Origin: Amyelois transitella
Taxonomy: Eukaryota; Arthropoda; Insecta; Lepidoptera; Pyralidae
Assembly: GCF_032362555.1 (NCBI RefSeq)
Contig: NC_083509.1
Span: 7,091,001-7,155,000, forward strand
Length of the DNA stretch: 64,000 bases
Direction of reading: 5' to 3'
The notes under the pieces were generated by a model. That model saw only the letters and a list, made by a program, of their open reading frames with translations, made no database searches and was not told the origin of the DNA. Below are positions 35,203 through 47,300 of this stretch, piece after piece (the stretch's first letter is position 1; every line of letters starts with the position of its first letter). The position numbers and the translations under genes were made by a program.

Positions 35203-35682
35203 ATTGTACCAGCGAGTAGTCCAACGAAATACGGACCGCCTTTTGTTAATACTTAAATAAGATATACATTTTTTATAGTGTTTAGCCCATTACGGTCAAC
35301 AATTGTACAATTTTGACTGGAACTGACTCCAAAATGCTTTACTCAAATAATAAATGCCGCACTCACCGGCATTTATACTTTGAACCTGTTGTTACCTCTT
35401 CACAGTTAAACCACTGAACTGATCTGTATGAAATTTGGCAAATATATGTTGAGTATATTAATTGAACAGTCCATATTACATTTACCTCATATAGCTATTG
35501 GCAGTATGATTGGAATGTAGGTAGGTACTTACTTTTCCAAGTTTATATTCTCTAATTTCTGTAGTTCTACCAAAAATTTAAAGATAGAGGCGATGCCCAA
35601 CCGAAGGACATACATAATCACGTCTATATTCTTTGCGAGGTACAAAGAGTCAACAGTATTGAAAAGACTGATAAGCCACGTT
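35203..35682. repeat. Duplicated segment, copy 2
   Basis: It matches 32749-33241. The left edge abuts a T2 SINE head and the right edge abuts another T2 head, so the copy is framed by the same repeat type. Confidence 0.85.
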
Positions 35683-35692
35683 TCACGTTTCG

Positions 35693-35971
35693 ACACCACC
35701 GCAACGGCCTCGCTGGTCCAGTGGTTGGCGCGTGAGACTGTGAAGTTGGCCGCCCAAGTTCGAGCAAAAACTATATATATATATATATTTTTTTTTTGTG
35801 TTGTTTGAGTATTTTATTTAAAAAAACTGAACTAAAGTATTTTATCTGTATATTTAATATTTTCACTGAAACGGATTTTTATTTACATTTTTTGTCTGTC
35901 TGTCTGTATGTGACTATATGATCAAGATTCAACTCGAAATTTACGCAGACGAAGTCGCCGGCAACAGATAG
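35693..35971 (+). mobile_element. T2 tRNA-headed SINE with Helitron-like 3' end
   Basis: The head GCTGGTCCAGTGGTTGGCGCG is followed by a TA run, GTGTTGTTTGAGTATTTTATTT, a TCTG microsatellite and the ending GACGAAGTCGCCGGCAACAG-ATAG. It is the same order as in 49680-50005 and 50598-50934. Confidence 0.65.
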
Positions 35972-35973
35972 TA

Positions 35974-36194
35974 CATAAATATAATCACGTTCTGTTTATC
36001 TCTTGCGGGATATACTGACTGATAGACCACTTTCAGGTGTTTGGCTTACCTAATGATAGAATTGATATTCAAATAGTGACAGGTTGCTAGTCCATCGCCT
36101 AAAAGAAGAATCCCAAGTAAGCCTTTTACGTCATCCATGGAAAATAGATGGAGTGGTCCTATTCATTTTTATAGGTTCCGGGAACTACACGGTA
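35974..36194 (-). mobile_element. SINE-like retroposon, diverged
   Basis: It runs from tail ATAATCACGTTCTG to head TTCCGGGAACTACACGG, with an internal deletion near 36115. Confidence 0.8.
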
Positions 36195-36388
36195 ATCAAT
36201 AACGTTATCACGGAATATAATTAATATTTTTTCTCCCTTTATCTTTTTGGGTAACCTCGGGGATAGACACAGAGGAAAGATAAAACTCCTTTCATATGCA
36301 ATGTCGGCTTCAGGTGTCCCACAAAACTCTTTAACTGCAGAGCCCTCAGGCGTAGGTACCTACATAAAACGTCTTTATCTCTTACTTA

Positions 36389-36500
36389 GACAGAGCCCAC
36401 AGTCTCGAGGAGACTCAAAGGCCATATTCAACTGTTGTTCTTGTTTTATACCTTTTACATTACAGGTAGGCATTGCTTAATGATGGAATAGAGACTCAAA
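36389..36500 (-). repeat. Degenerate SINE fragment
   Basis: AGACAGAGCCCACAGTCTCG, then a diverged body AATGATGGAATAGAGACTCAAA. Confidence 0.5.
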
Positions 36501-38149
36501 AAGCGACAGGTTTATTAGCCCTTTGATTTTCCCTGGCTTTTACAATCCGCTCGGGAAGAGGAGCAAGTGTGTTTTTTGGACCAAAATTATTAAACAGCTT
36601 GTACTTCCTTAGGTAAGTAGATAATGGTCGCCTTCATATCATGTGTCCATATCTCCGGTGCTACGTAGCCAAGATATGACTGGTGACGGAGCGAAAGCTG
36701 GATTAAAAATTAATTTACCCGCTTTCATGTTTGCCGGTAATCCAGACTTTATCTAGATATCAAATGAAGGGGATTAAACTCGCCTAGTTAAATAGAATGC
36801 ACGTGATAACAACTGATTAGCTGTTTGTCAAGTTAATATTTTTCAGGTAATGTGTTACCAAATTGACGGTTTGATCTTCACATTTAGCGTTTTGGTAAAT
36901 CCTATTTTTTCTTCTGGTAAAACACGTGGTATATTTCAGGTTGGTATTTTTAGACTAAAAATTATGTAACAAATGTTTGCAACAATGATGTTTGCGATTA
37001 TCACAACAAAAAGTATAATTTTTATGTCAAAAGAGAAATATCTAGTAGTAGGCCTACGCCTACGGCCTACGCCCTTATAGGGTAGATAGGCTCTTAACTT
37101 TTAAAAGGAAGCAACTTTACTGCAAGGAAGACAAAATCTGGCACACCCTACGACTTTTCGAAAGGATTCTATCTTATTCCATAAACAGAATTAAAAGCTA
37201 CAATATAAGAGTACCACGAGCGGAGCCATAGGCGGACACAAGTATGAGTATAACTTGATATCTACTTACTAGTGTTTATTTTTTTCTGTTTTACCTTTTA
37301 AACATTTTTCTGAATTAAAGGCGCATTTTCATGAACTTAAAAAAATTAAACATTGACTTTTGATACCGTTGTCCCAACTTTCCCCGGAAAGGAAAATCAA
37401 CAGAATTCTTCTCGTATATCGTCATTTCTCATTAAATCTCAGTTTGATTCATTCATCCAAGAGCATTTCCGGTACGTTTCTTATTCTCACCAACTCATAC
37501 TGTTTGTATAGAGTAATGATGCGCCTCGTGATTTAATTCCTGTGGTCCTGTTGACTATCCTGCAGTTAGACGCAATGTGTTAACGACCTGTGAGATGCTG
37601 TCAAAGGGCAAACAGCTTGAGGTAAACATTGAGCTGTGTTTGAGTTGGGCCCAGCCTCTGTGTGATCAACGCGCCGCGGTGGTCGTGTTTTCTGCGCCGT
37701 CGCATTACTTTAATTTTTAAAGAAACCTATATTTTGATGTTTTTGTAATATTTTAGGCTTGCAGACTAATATCAAATTAAAGACTAAATGACTATGAAAA
37801 TTGAAAGAATTTCCTTCAAATTTGAAAAGTCTAAAGTTTATATTGGAACGAAGCTCTGGCAAAACAAGTCATAAAAGATCAAGACGCTGTTTCACTAACT
37901 ATTGATATCTAACTACTTAAAATGTCTTTGTTTTAGATATACCTTTTACATCATTTATTCATTTAATGGAATCTTCATTTGTGGAAATTAGAAGAAACGG
38001 ACACAGGAGCGAAGCTTGGGACATCAATTGACCGCAATTTCGCTATCATTAAACAATTACAGACTTTTTTGTAATTCTGATGTAATAAGTTCATTTGGCT
38101 GAAAGAGTATAACACAAACTTTCGCATTTATAACATTAGATTGATTAGA

Positions 38150-38400
38150 CGCGATCGTGAGTGAATCGGTACGAGTTCGGTGGGCGGCGAGATGCGAGGC
38201 GGCGGCGGCTCCTTTGACGCGGCTCTCGAAATGCCTTCAATAAGCATCGCTTTACACGACAATTAGCGGCATTCCTTCTCGCGCCTTTCTTTCCAGTGCC
38301 CGCCCCATAGGGCTGACAATAGCTGAATTGGAAAGGAATTCCCATATTTTCCCTTGATAAATTCATCAAACATTGAATTGACTTGGGCAAGCACATCATT
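38150..38400. other. Unique GC-balanced island, possible regulatory DNA
   Basis: It is non-repetitive, with GGGCGGCGAGATGCGAGGCGGCGG, ACACGACAATTAGCGGC and TTGATAAATTCATC. A minus-strand ORF of 84 codons has no domain and ordinary low-complexity Arg/Ser content. Confidence 0.3.
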
Positions 38401-38640
38401 ATCTATTGCGATGAGTAAATTTGAACTATAAAAAAGATTCTATATCAAAATATCTTCATTTTTTACGATCACAGGCTTCAAACCAAAGAATACTTGGCAT
38501 GTACTCATACCTCAATTTAACTTGTAGGTTAACCTACTTCAATAGGAGGCTACACTTTGCTATCACAGACTTGCAAGCTGTAACGTTAAAATATAGGCCG
38601 CATAGCTGTTGGTATGTATAGGAAGAATATCTTCAAATGC

Positions 38641-38708
38641 GAAAGAATAACACAGGGATCATGACAGGAGCATGTAGTTTCTGCCTGCCTCTTCCATAAA
38701 GAGGCGTG
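38641..38708 (+). repeat. LINE 3'-end relic
   Basis: CAGGGATCATGACAGGAG...TAGTTTCTGCCTGCC...AAAGAGGCGTG follows the last 65 bases of the LINE with many changes. Confidence 0.55.
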
Positions 38709-40682
38709 TTCCGTGATCTTCAAATGGCGCTAACATTTTAAGTTTTCAACCTGCTGGACATCCCTACCGCTGCTCGCATACCAATAAGAATTCAATCCAA
38801 ATATTGACTCTCAATTTACTTATTTAGGACTCAATTAATAGTTTATCATTTAAACATTTAACTTTTCGTCATGAACTTTCAGACTTTTACAAATGTAATT
38901 CTGAGCAAAAATTAAAGTATAAGAAGGATAAATAGATGATATTTGTGTTGTATTTGTTCGCATTGCCTGTTATATTATTTTTTCCTAAGAAAGTAAATTT
39001 ATGACATGGCTTCTGATTTTGACGGGTTTGTTACAAAGTACCAAAACTATCAACCATCTAAACTGTCCTAACTTTGTTTTTACGAAGAAATGACTTATTT
39101 TCTGGTTGCAGTTCTCCTGTTGGTTCTCATTTTTTGTCCGTGTGGGTTTCCTAAATTACTACAGAGCACCTTTAGACCCTATTAACCCTTTAGAATAATG
39201 TAGACTCAATAAAAGTTTAATACACAAAATAAGTGCAAAGAAATTAGTGACCATGATGATTTTTTTAATCCTGAAGAAATGAGTATAAATAAGTACATCA
39301 ATTTTGATAAACATGAATTAACATGAATTTATTTAGTTCATCAAATATGTTGCGTGATAGTGCGTACATACTAACAAATTCAGTGTCCACAAGCAATTTT
39401 CAAACATCATCACAAGAAGCACAATTACAGTATAATACAGTATTCTCAATCATACGAATAAATATAGAGGTAGGATAACAGCTAAGGCTGGGAAACGCTA
39501 ATAGCACCATGACTATTGAACCTGTATACAAACAAAAAAATCCTATATATTTTTGTCCAGAATGCAATATTTTTCCACATACAAACACATTCAATATTAT
39601 CAAATTTGACTTGTAGTTTGAATATATATATAATATTATAATAAATAATTCACTTGAATGTAGTCGTTTTACAATACAAAAAATGGTATTTTAACAATTT
39701 AAACTAATTTATTTATAATTAACTAAAGCTACTATATACACAGCAGTTAAATTTAAACATAATCTCATTTATTAAATTTATAAATATGTAAGGTCAACTG
39801 CAAAGTTCATTTGCGACCAATTCAGGTGTTATTGGTAATACAAAAAAAATGTACTTCATTTCTCAATACCACAAATGGTGTTTTGCAAAATGTTTTTATT
39901 AATTAGTAATCATTTTGTGTATTTTAAATTTACATTAATAAATAGGTACCTAAGTGAGATTCTTATTCAATTTTCTATAAATAATTTGGAATACCTATGT
40001 ATTTGATTTATTAATTTTACATCAAAAATTTATTAAGATATTAAAAATATCGTTTATAAAATTCAACCAAATATTGTAATAGTTACTTTAGTACTCATTA
40101 ATGTAATGTCTCGTTAGCATAACACCATTTGCAGCACAAAGAAAAACGATCAGTCACCTAAAGAATATACATAATTCAGTTTTATAGTAGTAATTAAATC
40201 ATAATACAAAAATATAAATTCAACTATATTACATTCAAAAAAATATAATTAATAAATTAGTACTCCCCAAGTTGAGACGTACTAATAGTAGGGGGGGCTT
40301 CTGATCGAAGCTCCTCAAAATATGTAGGTACAAAAATTTGATAAATGTGAACAGCACGCATCTAAATATTACTTAGCGACGGCTCAGCGATAGCCTACGA
40401 TATGCTCGGAACGGATTTAACATAAGTACAGATTGATTGCTCAAAAATATTTTATTGCATCAACTATATTTTATTGTGATTTTTATTTTCATTAATTTAC
40501 AGTTCTTGTAATTGTGCTCATTTTGTTAATGTATGTATATAATTTGTTAAAAAAAATTCTAACGTGGGTAAAAAATATGTTTTATTACAAAATTTTGTTT
40601 GATGATATTATTATAAAACAGATCGTATGACCAAAAGTAGTTTCAGTAAGTCATTATTTACAAACATTATTTCCATAGACGT

Positions 40683-40774
40683 ATATAAGCCAATACCTTG
40701 GGCGGATTTTACTACATCCATGGGAAAAAGATGAAGTTGTTTTGTTTTCTATTGATGTCGGGAACCACACGGCA
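40683..40774 (-). repeat. SINE head fragment
   Basis: ACATCCATGGGAAAAAGATG to GTCGGGAACCACACGGCA, the 5' third of the family in reverse. Confidence 0.75.
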
Positions 40775-40812
40775 CATTCGTAAACATCAGAAATTTATAC
40801 ATACATACTATG

Positions 40813-40851
40813 TGCCCTACAAGGGATATAGATGTGATTATATGTAGGTAC
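40813..40851 (+). repeat. SINE tail fragment, tail-to-tail with next copy
   Basis: GTGCCCTACAAGGGATATAGATG to TTATATGTAGGTA. With the start of the next element it forms an almost perfect palindrome (arms about 35 bases). Confidence 0.75.
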
Positions 40852-41098
40852 GTACATATAATCACATCTATATCCCTTGTGGGGTAGACAGTCTTGAAAA
40901 TACTGATAGGCCACGTTCAGCTGTTTGGCTTACTAATAGAATTGAGATTCATATAAAGTGACAGGTTGCTACTCCGTCGCTTAAAAGAAGAATCTCAAAT
41001 TTCAAAGCCTATCCCTTAGTCGCCTTTTACGACATCCATGGGAAAGAGTTGGAGTGGTCCTATTCTTTTTTCTATTGGTGCCGGGAACCACACGGCAC
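40852..41098 (-). mobile_element. SINE-like retroposon, full length
   Basis: One of the best copies: tail ACATATAATCACATCTATAT, full body and head GTGCCGGGAACCACACGGCA. It lies 240 bases 3' of the caudal stop codon, probably in or beside the 3' untranslated region. Confidence 0.9.
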
Positions 41099-41339
41099 AA
41101 TAATCAGTAATTTATAGCTAAATAATATTTAGATACCTCTTTCACATTAAACAATTTCCCAATCGATAACGCTTCGACACGAACGTTATGTATCGTCAGA
41201 AAACTGCACTAATTTATCACAAATTCATAAGGTCGTGCCGAATTTTATGTGCACGTAGCCAACCAAGTCACTGGGAGTGTCTCAATTCCGACGGTCACTG
41301 AACGAAGCCACTGTGATTGCAGTAGTCCTGCTGTTGCGG

Positions 41340-44300
41340 TCACAGGAGTGGCACAGGTGGAACTCCTGGCACGAGTGGCTCGGGCACGCCTTGTAGCATT
41401 CCTTGGTGGTAGTGATGATGATGCATCATGCCGTTCATCATCTGCTGGTGGTGCAGCATGGTGGCGTGGTGCAGCTGGGCGTGCTGCAATGACGCGTGGT
41501 CACCTTTCTCCTTCATGACGACCTCCTCCCGTTTTTTGACCTGCTTTCGTTCCTTGGCCCGCCGATTTTGGAACCAGATTTTCACCTGCAGCAAGACATA
41601 TTTTTAAGGATATTTTTATTAAAACTTTATGCACGTAAAATGTACAACAGACAGACCAAATGCCACAAGGCTTTCTCTTATTATTATATAAAACTTTGTC
41701 AGTCTAAAACTTACGTATTTTTAAATTCCACGAGAACGAACTTAAATTATGTCTTTAGTAAATAATATGTTCGTTTCACAAAATTTTGCAGTTCTTCTTT
41801 AGGGTGAAAGCTTTGAGTGTAAAGTTGATGAGTCTTCAATTAGTAGTTCTGTACATTTTGGAGTAAAATCGTTAGACAGTCATTTATTTATTTGTATTTA
41901 TTTTGCATCAAAAATTTATTGCATTCATTTATTACATTTTAGGTAGTCATTTATTTGTATTTAAATAAATAAATGCGTCAATATTATTTAAGTAATGAAG
42001 AAAAATTATATTTTAAGATATACTAAGATGAATGAAAGATTATCTGTAAGTAAGTATATTATATTCAAATTACCTGTCTTTCAGAGAGGCCTAGGTTAAC
42101 AGCGAGCTCAGCCTTCCTTCTGATGGTGATATAGCGGCTGTAGTGGAACTCCTTCTCTAGTTCCAGTCTCTGGTGGTCGCTGTAAACCACCCGGTATTTG
42201 TCCTTCGTGCGCGTTTTACCTACAACAATATTAATTTTCATTGATAATGGCTGGTCCAGTTCCAAAAAAAACTATTATATGCTAGCAACTTGTATTTCCG
42301 TACAGATTGTAAAAGTCAATTAAGGGAAAGGTAATTAACTTGGGATTCTCTTTTTAGGCGATAATTGATTAGCAATCTGTCACTTTTTGTTTCTCAATTC
42401 CATCACAAACCCGCATAACTCAACGCGGCATTTCAGTCTTTGCAAGAATGTTGCAGAATATATATGTAGGTATGTAACACTAAAATTGTATTTCATAAAA
42501 ACACAACACAATAAGATGTGTAAACATTTGCGTCAATTCAAATCCTAAACCATGGCCGTCAATGGATTGTTCAATTTCTAATCATAATATTGTCATGATT
42601 GTTAAAGAAAAATTAAGATTTCATGATTACTACTATTTTTTTTATTGTTCTTTTATTAATTTTACTGCTATTATTATTCATGTTAGATTGCCAATATTGA
42701 TCACATATAGACGAATACAAAAATAACTAAATATCCATTATTGTACAGTTAAATTAATATATTTACACTAAAATTACAGCTTTATATAAAACATATTTAA
42801 CCATCACAAAATATGTCTTGTAAATGTCATCATAACCTTAAAAATAAATTCTGCTATTATTGATGGTAGAGATAATTATGACCTTAATCAAAATTTGGCT
42901 ATTGGTCTCACAAATTTTACAACTTTTGAATTCTTATGTCATAAACTGTTCAATTAATAATTAAACAATATTTAAAATAATGTAAACAGATAGATAACAT
43001 ATTGATAATATGATAGATAATTGTAGAACTTTTGCTATTGCTGCTAATAAAACAATTATTAAAAATGTAAGAATGCACACAAACTTTTTTTTTTAAGTTT
43101 GGCTAAGGAAAATGCTGCAAAATATCCCGTTTTTCTGATTTTTTTTTCTTATATTAGAAAATGTACATATAGGTATTTACGTAACGTTATAGGCAAGCTT
43201 AGCAAGGATAAAGTATCAAAGCAGTGCGACAAAATATACATATGTTTCCGCTAATCTGTATCGACATATCCGGCGAATAATACGTACATTTGTAATACTG
43301 GCTTACTGGATCTAGATAATTGTGGTTAAGCCAGATAATATTAACATGATAACTAAATGTTCATTCAATGTTTTGATGATAATTGTTTTTAAATTTATTT
43401 CGTTGTAGCAATAAGAGTATGAAGGTTAATATAAGAATGAAACAAAGCATTTCCCAGTATTAATGAAAAACATTTATCGCATCCTATTTGTACCTTTACG
43501 AAAAGAAAACCGACATACGGATGGGTGTGGGTACCTACATAACCATCGTCATTGCAGTAAAACAAATGAGGTTTTAACTAAATCTACTGTCGCGTTTTAT
43601 TGCGACGATTATTCCTCGGTTTGCAGGCAGAAAAGTCTTTTATATTCCCGTAACAACGTGGCGTGTTGAAGGGGGCGAGATCCCGAGGGTTCGATAAGGT
43701 AAATCTAGGCGGCGGGCACACAGGCGCCGCGCCGCCGGGGCTTAGCGCGGGATCACCGCGAGACCACACCTTGTGAATGATATTTATAATTTTCTAGTTA
43801 TATAGATATTCAGGTAAATACATAGAACAAGAACAAACTTCTTTTTTGCAGTTATAATACAAATAAACATGAGCATATTTTGAACACTTTGAAAATGTGA
43901 TTTAATTTGGAGATAATAATTAAAAAAATTGTTGCGAAGTCTTTGGCCTACTTATACATTAGATTATTAAAAAAATATTAGCTCACTTGATCGTGATTTA
44001 AGGAACCATTATTCACTCAAAAATACACTTAAACACTTACAAATTTCCATAAACACAATTCGTATCGTTCAGCCAACGTGCTGGTGATTCATATTTAATC
44101 CACAGTTACCTTCAGTACATGATTAGCCCGCGCTGAAAAGTAAAAAATTAATTGGATTTCCCATAATGAGCCAAAATATGTCGAGTTTTATTTACAATTT
44201 TTATCTGTAGGTAGATTTCTCAACAAGTAAAATTACCAAGATACGTAGATCTGTGTACATTGTACTAAGACAGAGCTGAGGTGTCTGTTTGTTGACTTGG

Positions 44301-47300
44301 AGTATGTAAATATTCCTTATCTTGGTATTAAGAACTTCATAAATTATGTTTGTCAGGCGAGAGAGAATCAGAGTGGAATTAAACATTTACGTAATATGCT
44401 GACTTCGAGAGCTATGCGAGACTTTACTATCTTAGTTTCCATATCGTCAAACGCGGATTTTAAAGTTTTTACTTTTTTACAACAAAATACTTTGTGAAAA
44501 TAATGCTATAAGTGTATACCTACCAACAAATTCTCTTTTAATAAATTGATCACAAAATACCGGCCATTTTTTTCTTGATTGGAAATTGAACAACAAAATT
44601 TTTTTATTATCCAATCATCGTTCTTTTCTTTACATGAATATCAAAATCGAGAACAAAAGGGCTAATATTTCCACAAAGGTCAAAAGTCAACAAAACTCCC
44701 AGGTATGTTATACACGACATCAAAACTGAAGATAAACTCTTTGGAGTGGTTGAATGACAGAAAATTATAACTTAAATAAATTTCCTGTTAGGAGAGCAAA
44801 CTTGGAGAGATGGCGGAGAACTAGTAAGGCAAACATGTGCACTATCTATAGGCGATGCGTTTGATAGCAGGCGTTAATTTTGAAACCAAACATTCGTCCA
44901 CGTTGGTCGCAATGCTGTACAGTCTGCTACACATTAACATAAACACCACGATACACATTTTATAATTCCTGTTTTCGCATGAATATGACTTAAATGATAT
45001 TATAATAAGATTTAGAGCATCTATCTAAGATATGAAAATATCAAGGTGCATGTGCTAGCAATAATATATAAAGATTAAGTATCCTGGATTAGAATAACTT
45101 ACGACAGAGAGGTTTTCGATATATATACATATATTAAAGCTACTACAAACTGTCCCATAAAAATCTGAAAAAAGGTCACAGATTTACATGACATGACTAA
45201 CTTAAGATAACTTCTTTTTAGATAACCAAAACTTAAAATTGACGAACATAATTATCAAATTTTTCTATAAAACATGATGGAAAGTTTTTACCAAAAAAAG
45301 CTAGTCGTTCGCACAAAGAGCACAGTAGGCGCGGGCGGTCGGCTGTACTTGCGGTTATCTGTACAAATACCTAGGAATGTGAAGGAAAGATAAACGAATG
45401 TGCCGCTCATTGCAATGCCCGAATCAGAAATATCGAGGAAGGGTACTGATCCATTTGTACCCTCCATGAAAACTTATTTGTTTGTGACCAAACTATTGAG
45501 AGAGAGGAGATATTTGCAAAGAGTTTTGTTCACTTTACTTTCCTCCGACGAGAAAATGGCAAGGAAAGATCCATGAACCTTAGAAGTAATTTCTGCCAGG
45601 CAACCAATCTGAAAAGTTTTATGGGTGTTAGGGGTACTTGGTTAAAAGAAATGTGTATATTAAATGTTTATTTATTTATTTATATGATTTAGGTAGTTTA
45701 TTATTCCTTATCCCAAGGCTGTCAAAGCTGTCCTATCTATATGCTGTATAACAGGGGTTTCCATAAAAACAAAACATACATACATACATAACATAAAATC
45801 ACGCCTCTTTCCCGGAGGGGTAGGCAGAGACTACCTATTTCCACTTGCCACGATCTCTGCATATTTCCTTCGCTTCATCCACATTCATAACTCTCTTCAT
45901 GCAAGCTCGGCGGTTTCGGGTACTTTTGACCTGACCCTTTACCAGGACGTCCTTAATTTGATCAAGATAAAAACAAATAATAAAATAAACATGCAACATC
46001 CCCAAGGCATACATAATATTGATCGCACTTGACCGCTTTTATTTATTTATAAACACGTCCATAGAGGCACATAACGCCAGCCTTGAATAAATATCGTATC
46101 AAACGAGTTTGGACACCAATCAGCACGCAATATTGCGAATTTGTGACCGTGAAAATATATTTTAAACCATGACAGGTAGGTCGGCCATTTTTGCAGGGGC
46201 GATCAATATAAGGGTAAATATAAGTATTAAATCGTGTAAAATATGTAAAAAAATTGAAAGCTATGCCTTTTAAAAATATATACCTACATTGATATAATCA
46301 CGTCTATATTCCTTACGGGGTATACAGAGCCAACAGTCTCGAAAACACTTATAGGCCAGCATCACCTAAAAGAAAAACCTGAACTATAAGCCTACTAACT
46401 TTAACAACATGTATGGGAAAGAGATGAACTTCTGAACTTAGACGTCGTTGATTTACTGTGAGATGAATATATAATAATAATGAACGATGATGATTTAAAG
46501 CTTAAATTTAGAAATGAGTTAGTATGAGGTACTTATGTACCTACGTCAAACCTATATCTAAAATAAGTGATGGGTATGTAAAATGTTAAAAAATATATTA
46601 CGCTTGAATGTTTTTCGTCAATCAATACCTGTCCACTCTAAACAGTCCTCATAACTGAGTACATATTTTTGTGTATGATCTTTAGTAAACTACTTATTTA
46701 CTTAGATATTATTAAAACTGTTGAAAGCAAAACATGACAGCAATGACTTTCACATAATCGATCTCGTTTGAATCCCAAATCTCAATCGAAAGCACTTCCC
46801 GTATTTCGGTAGCGGTATCAGCTGAAGATATTGCCGCGCCTTGAATCGTCTAAAATGTATTACAAGAAGTTAACCGATATGACAACGATCGAGTTAACAG
46901 GATAAAAGGTGCCGCTATCGCGCAGTCGCGATAAAATCGCGATTTCGGAGGGCCGCCAAAGCTGACCCATCGATAAAGTATTAATTGTTTTCCTTTCACG
47001 ATACAACATGTTCGACAAGCAATATGCTGTTTGATATGGAAACATATGTAATGATAGATCAACGGATTCGACTAATTCACGGGACGGATTTAATTATGTA
47101 AACGAGTGGCATATGTCAATAACTTTCTGCGTTATTTGCGTAGTAGTAAGCTACGAAGTGCTACAAGTCGTAGCACATGTCTGGGGATCACATAATATTT
47201 TTCTTTTTTATTTAAGAAGTGTCCAATTTTATAACATACATACATACATAGTGTCTATATCCCTTGCGTAGTAGACAGAGCCAACAGTCTTGAAAAGACT

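Larger units (their letters stand above)
13926..41339. other. 27-kb stretch without a protein-coding host gene
   Basis: I found no ORF here with a recognisable domain and plausible splice sites. Content by part: 14-17 kb, AT-rich DNA with SINE fragments; 17.7 kb, a CpG-rich island; 19-22.8 kb, Helitron-like and SINE copies; 20.6-20.9, 24.05-24.25, 24.77-24.9 and 25.4-25.56 kb, unique GC-balanced patches; 25.7-28.7 kb, tRNA-type SINEs, Helitron ends and a truncated LINE; 28.7-30.1 kb, nothing evident; 30.4-31.1 kb, an R1-clade LINE fragment; 31.5-36.5 kb, a dense nest of repeats; 36.5-40.6 kb, mostly AT-rich, with a unique patch at 38.15-38.40 kb. The position 3' of caudal makes distal enhancers possible. 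Confidence 0.6.

Noticed and set aside
38145..38399. 84-codon Arg-rich minus ORF as a gene
   Set aside because: No recognisable domain; GC-rich island gives open frames by chance.
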